Below, piece by piece: positions 14,545 to 14,646 of a DNA stretch of 14,646 nucleotides (position 1 is its first letter; the number at the start of each line of letters is the position of its first letter). The position numbers and the translations under genes were made by a program. A model generated the notes under the pieces. It was not told the origin of the DNA. It did no database searches and was given only the letters and a program-made list of their open reading frames with translations. Origin of the DNA: an uncultured beta proteobacterium (GTDB taxonomy: Bacteria > Pseudomonadota > Gammaproteobacteria > Burkholderiales > Burkholderiaceae_C); NCBI GenBank assembly GCA_903834645.1, contig CAILKA010000322.1, positions 1 to 14,646 on the forward strand, read 5' to 3'.

Positions 14545-14646
14545 GAAACCGACGCCGGTGCGAACCCGAAGCGGCGCCGGTAGCTCGCCGGCAGGTCGGC
14601 CAGGTCCAGCATCATGGGCAGGTCGGCGCAGCCGAAGTCCGGATCC
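14541..14646 (-). CDS. C-terminal end of a probable GNAT/OlsB-like N-acyltransferase (5' part outside window)
   Basis: Only the last 34 residues are visible, in frame to TGA at 14541-14543. They begin DPDFGCADLPMMLDLADLP and end SYRRRFGFAPASVS. The pattern DPxFxxADLPxLLxLxxLPxxYRRRF recalls the C-terminus of OlsB-type ornithine N-acyltransferases and related hemolysin-like GNAT proteins, which make lyso-ornithine lipid. The match is by memory on a short fragment, so a related GNAT is possible. It is 31 bp upstream of ppk on the same strand, so the two may be co-transcribed. Confidence 0.45.
   Translation of the reverse strand, partial: DPDFGCADLPMMLDLADLPASYRRRFGFAPASVS

Noticed and set aside
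14641..14646. Window ends exactly in GGATCC, a BamHI site
   Set aside because: It might reflect a clone boundary or chance; it says nothing about biology.

Overview
The window is GC-rich throughout, with strong codon-position GC bias and many open antisense frames. It looks like chromosomal DNA of a betaproteobacterium in the Burkholderiales (Comamonadaceae or Rubrivivax/Leptothrix-like). The support is a TRAP transporter with a TatT lipoprotein, a ppx gene convergent with ppk, and a C-terminal sorting signal resembling JDVT-CTERM. No rRNA, tRNA, CRISPR array, insertion sequence, phage gene or replication origin was found.

Left part (1-5567, all minus strand). In transcription order, from high to low coordinate, this holds: a secreted or surface mono-haem cytochrome-like protein (4137-5450); an unusual single-chain fusion of an alpha/beta hydrolase to a short-chain dehydrogenase (2364-4085); a small helix-turn-helix protein; a UspA-family protein; a TatT-type lipoprotein; and the first 177 residues of a DctP-type solute-binding protein. 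A perfect 13-bp-stem hairpin separates the fusion gene from the helix-turn-helix gene. An imperfect repeat of about 55 bp lies upstream of both the cytochrome gene and the fusion gene.

Middle part (5568-9538, minus strand). Four overlapping genes form a tight operon: an Mpo1-like His-rich membrane protein, phosphatidylserine decarboxylase, UDP-glucose 6-dehydrogenase and a ZntB/CorA-type metal transporter. A GT4 glycosyltransferase diverges from it across about 98 bp that hold several dyads. PE synthesis, UDP-glucuronate synthesis, a glycosyltransferase and a lipid-linked membrane protein together suggest envelope-lipid or glycolipid metabolism. That functional link is inference.

Right part (9637-14646). 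The glycosyltransferase is followed after 11 bp by exopolyphosphatase (ppx), which meets polyphosphate kinase (ppk) tail to tail with 2 bp between their stop codons. Upstream of ppk is the 3' end of a probable GNAT/OlsB-like acyltransferase. Synthesis and breakdown of polyphosphate, a possible ornithine-lipid enzyme and weak Pho-box-like sequences suggest a phosphate theme in this half.

The most notable items are the hydrolase-SDR fusion, the cytochrome/Ig-like/sorting-signal protein with a tail that overlaps a repeat, the overlapping lipid operon with its divergent glycosyltransferase, and a hairpin that places the ppk ribosome-binding site in its loop.
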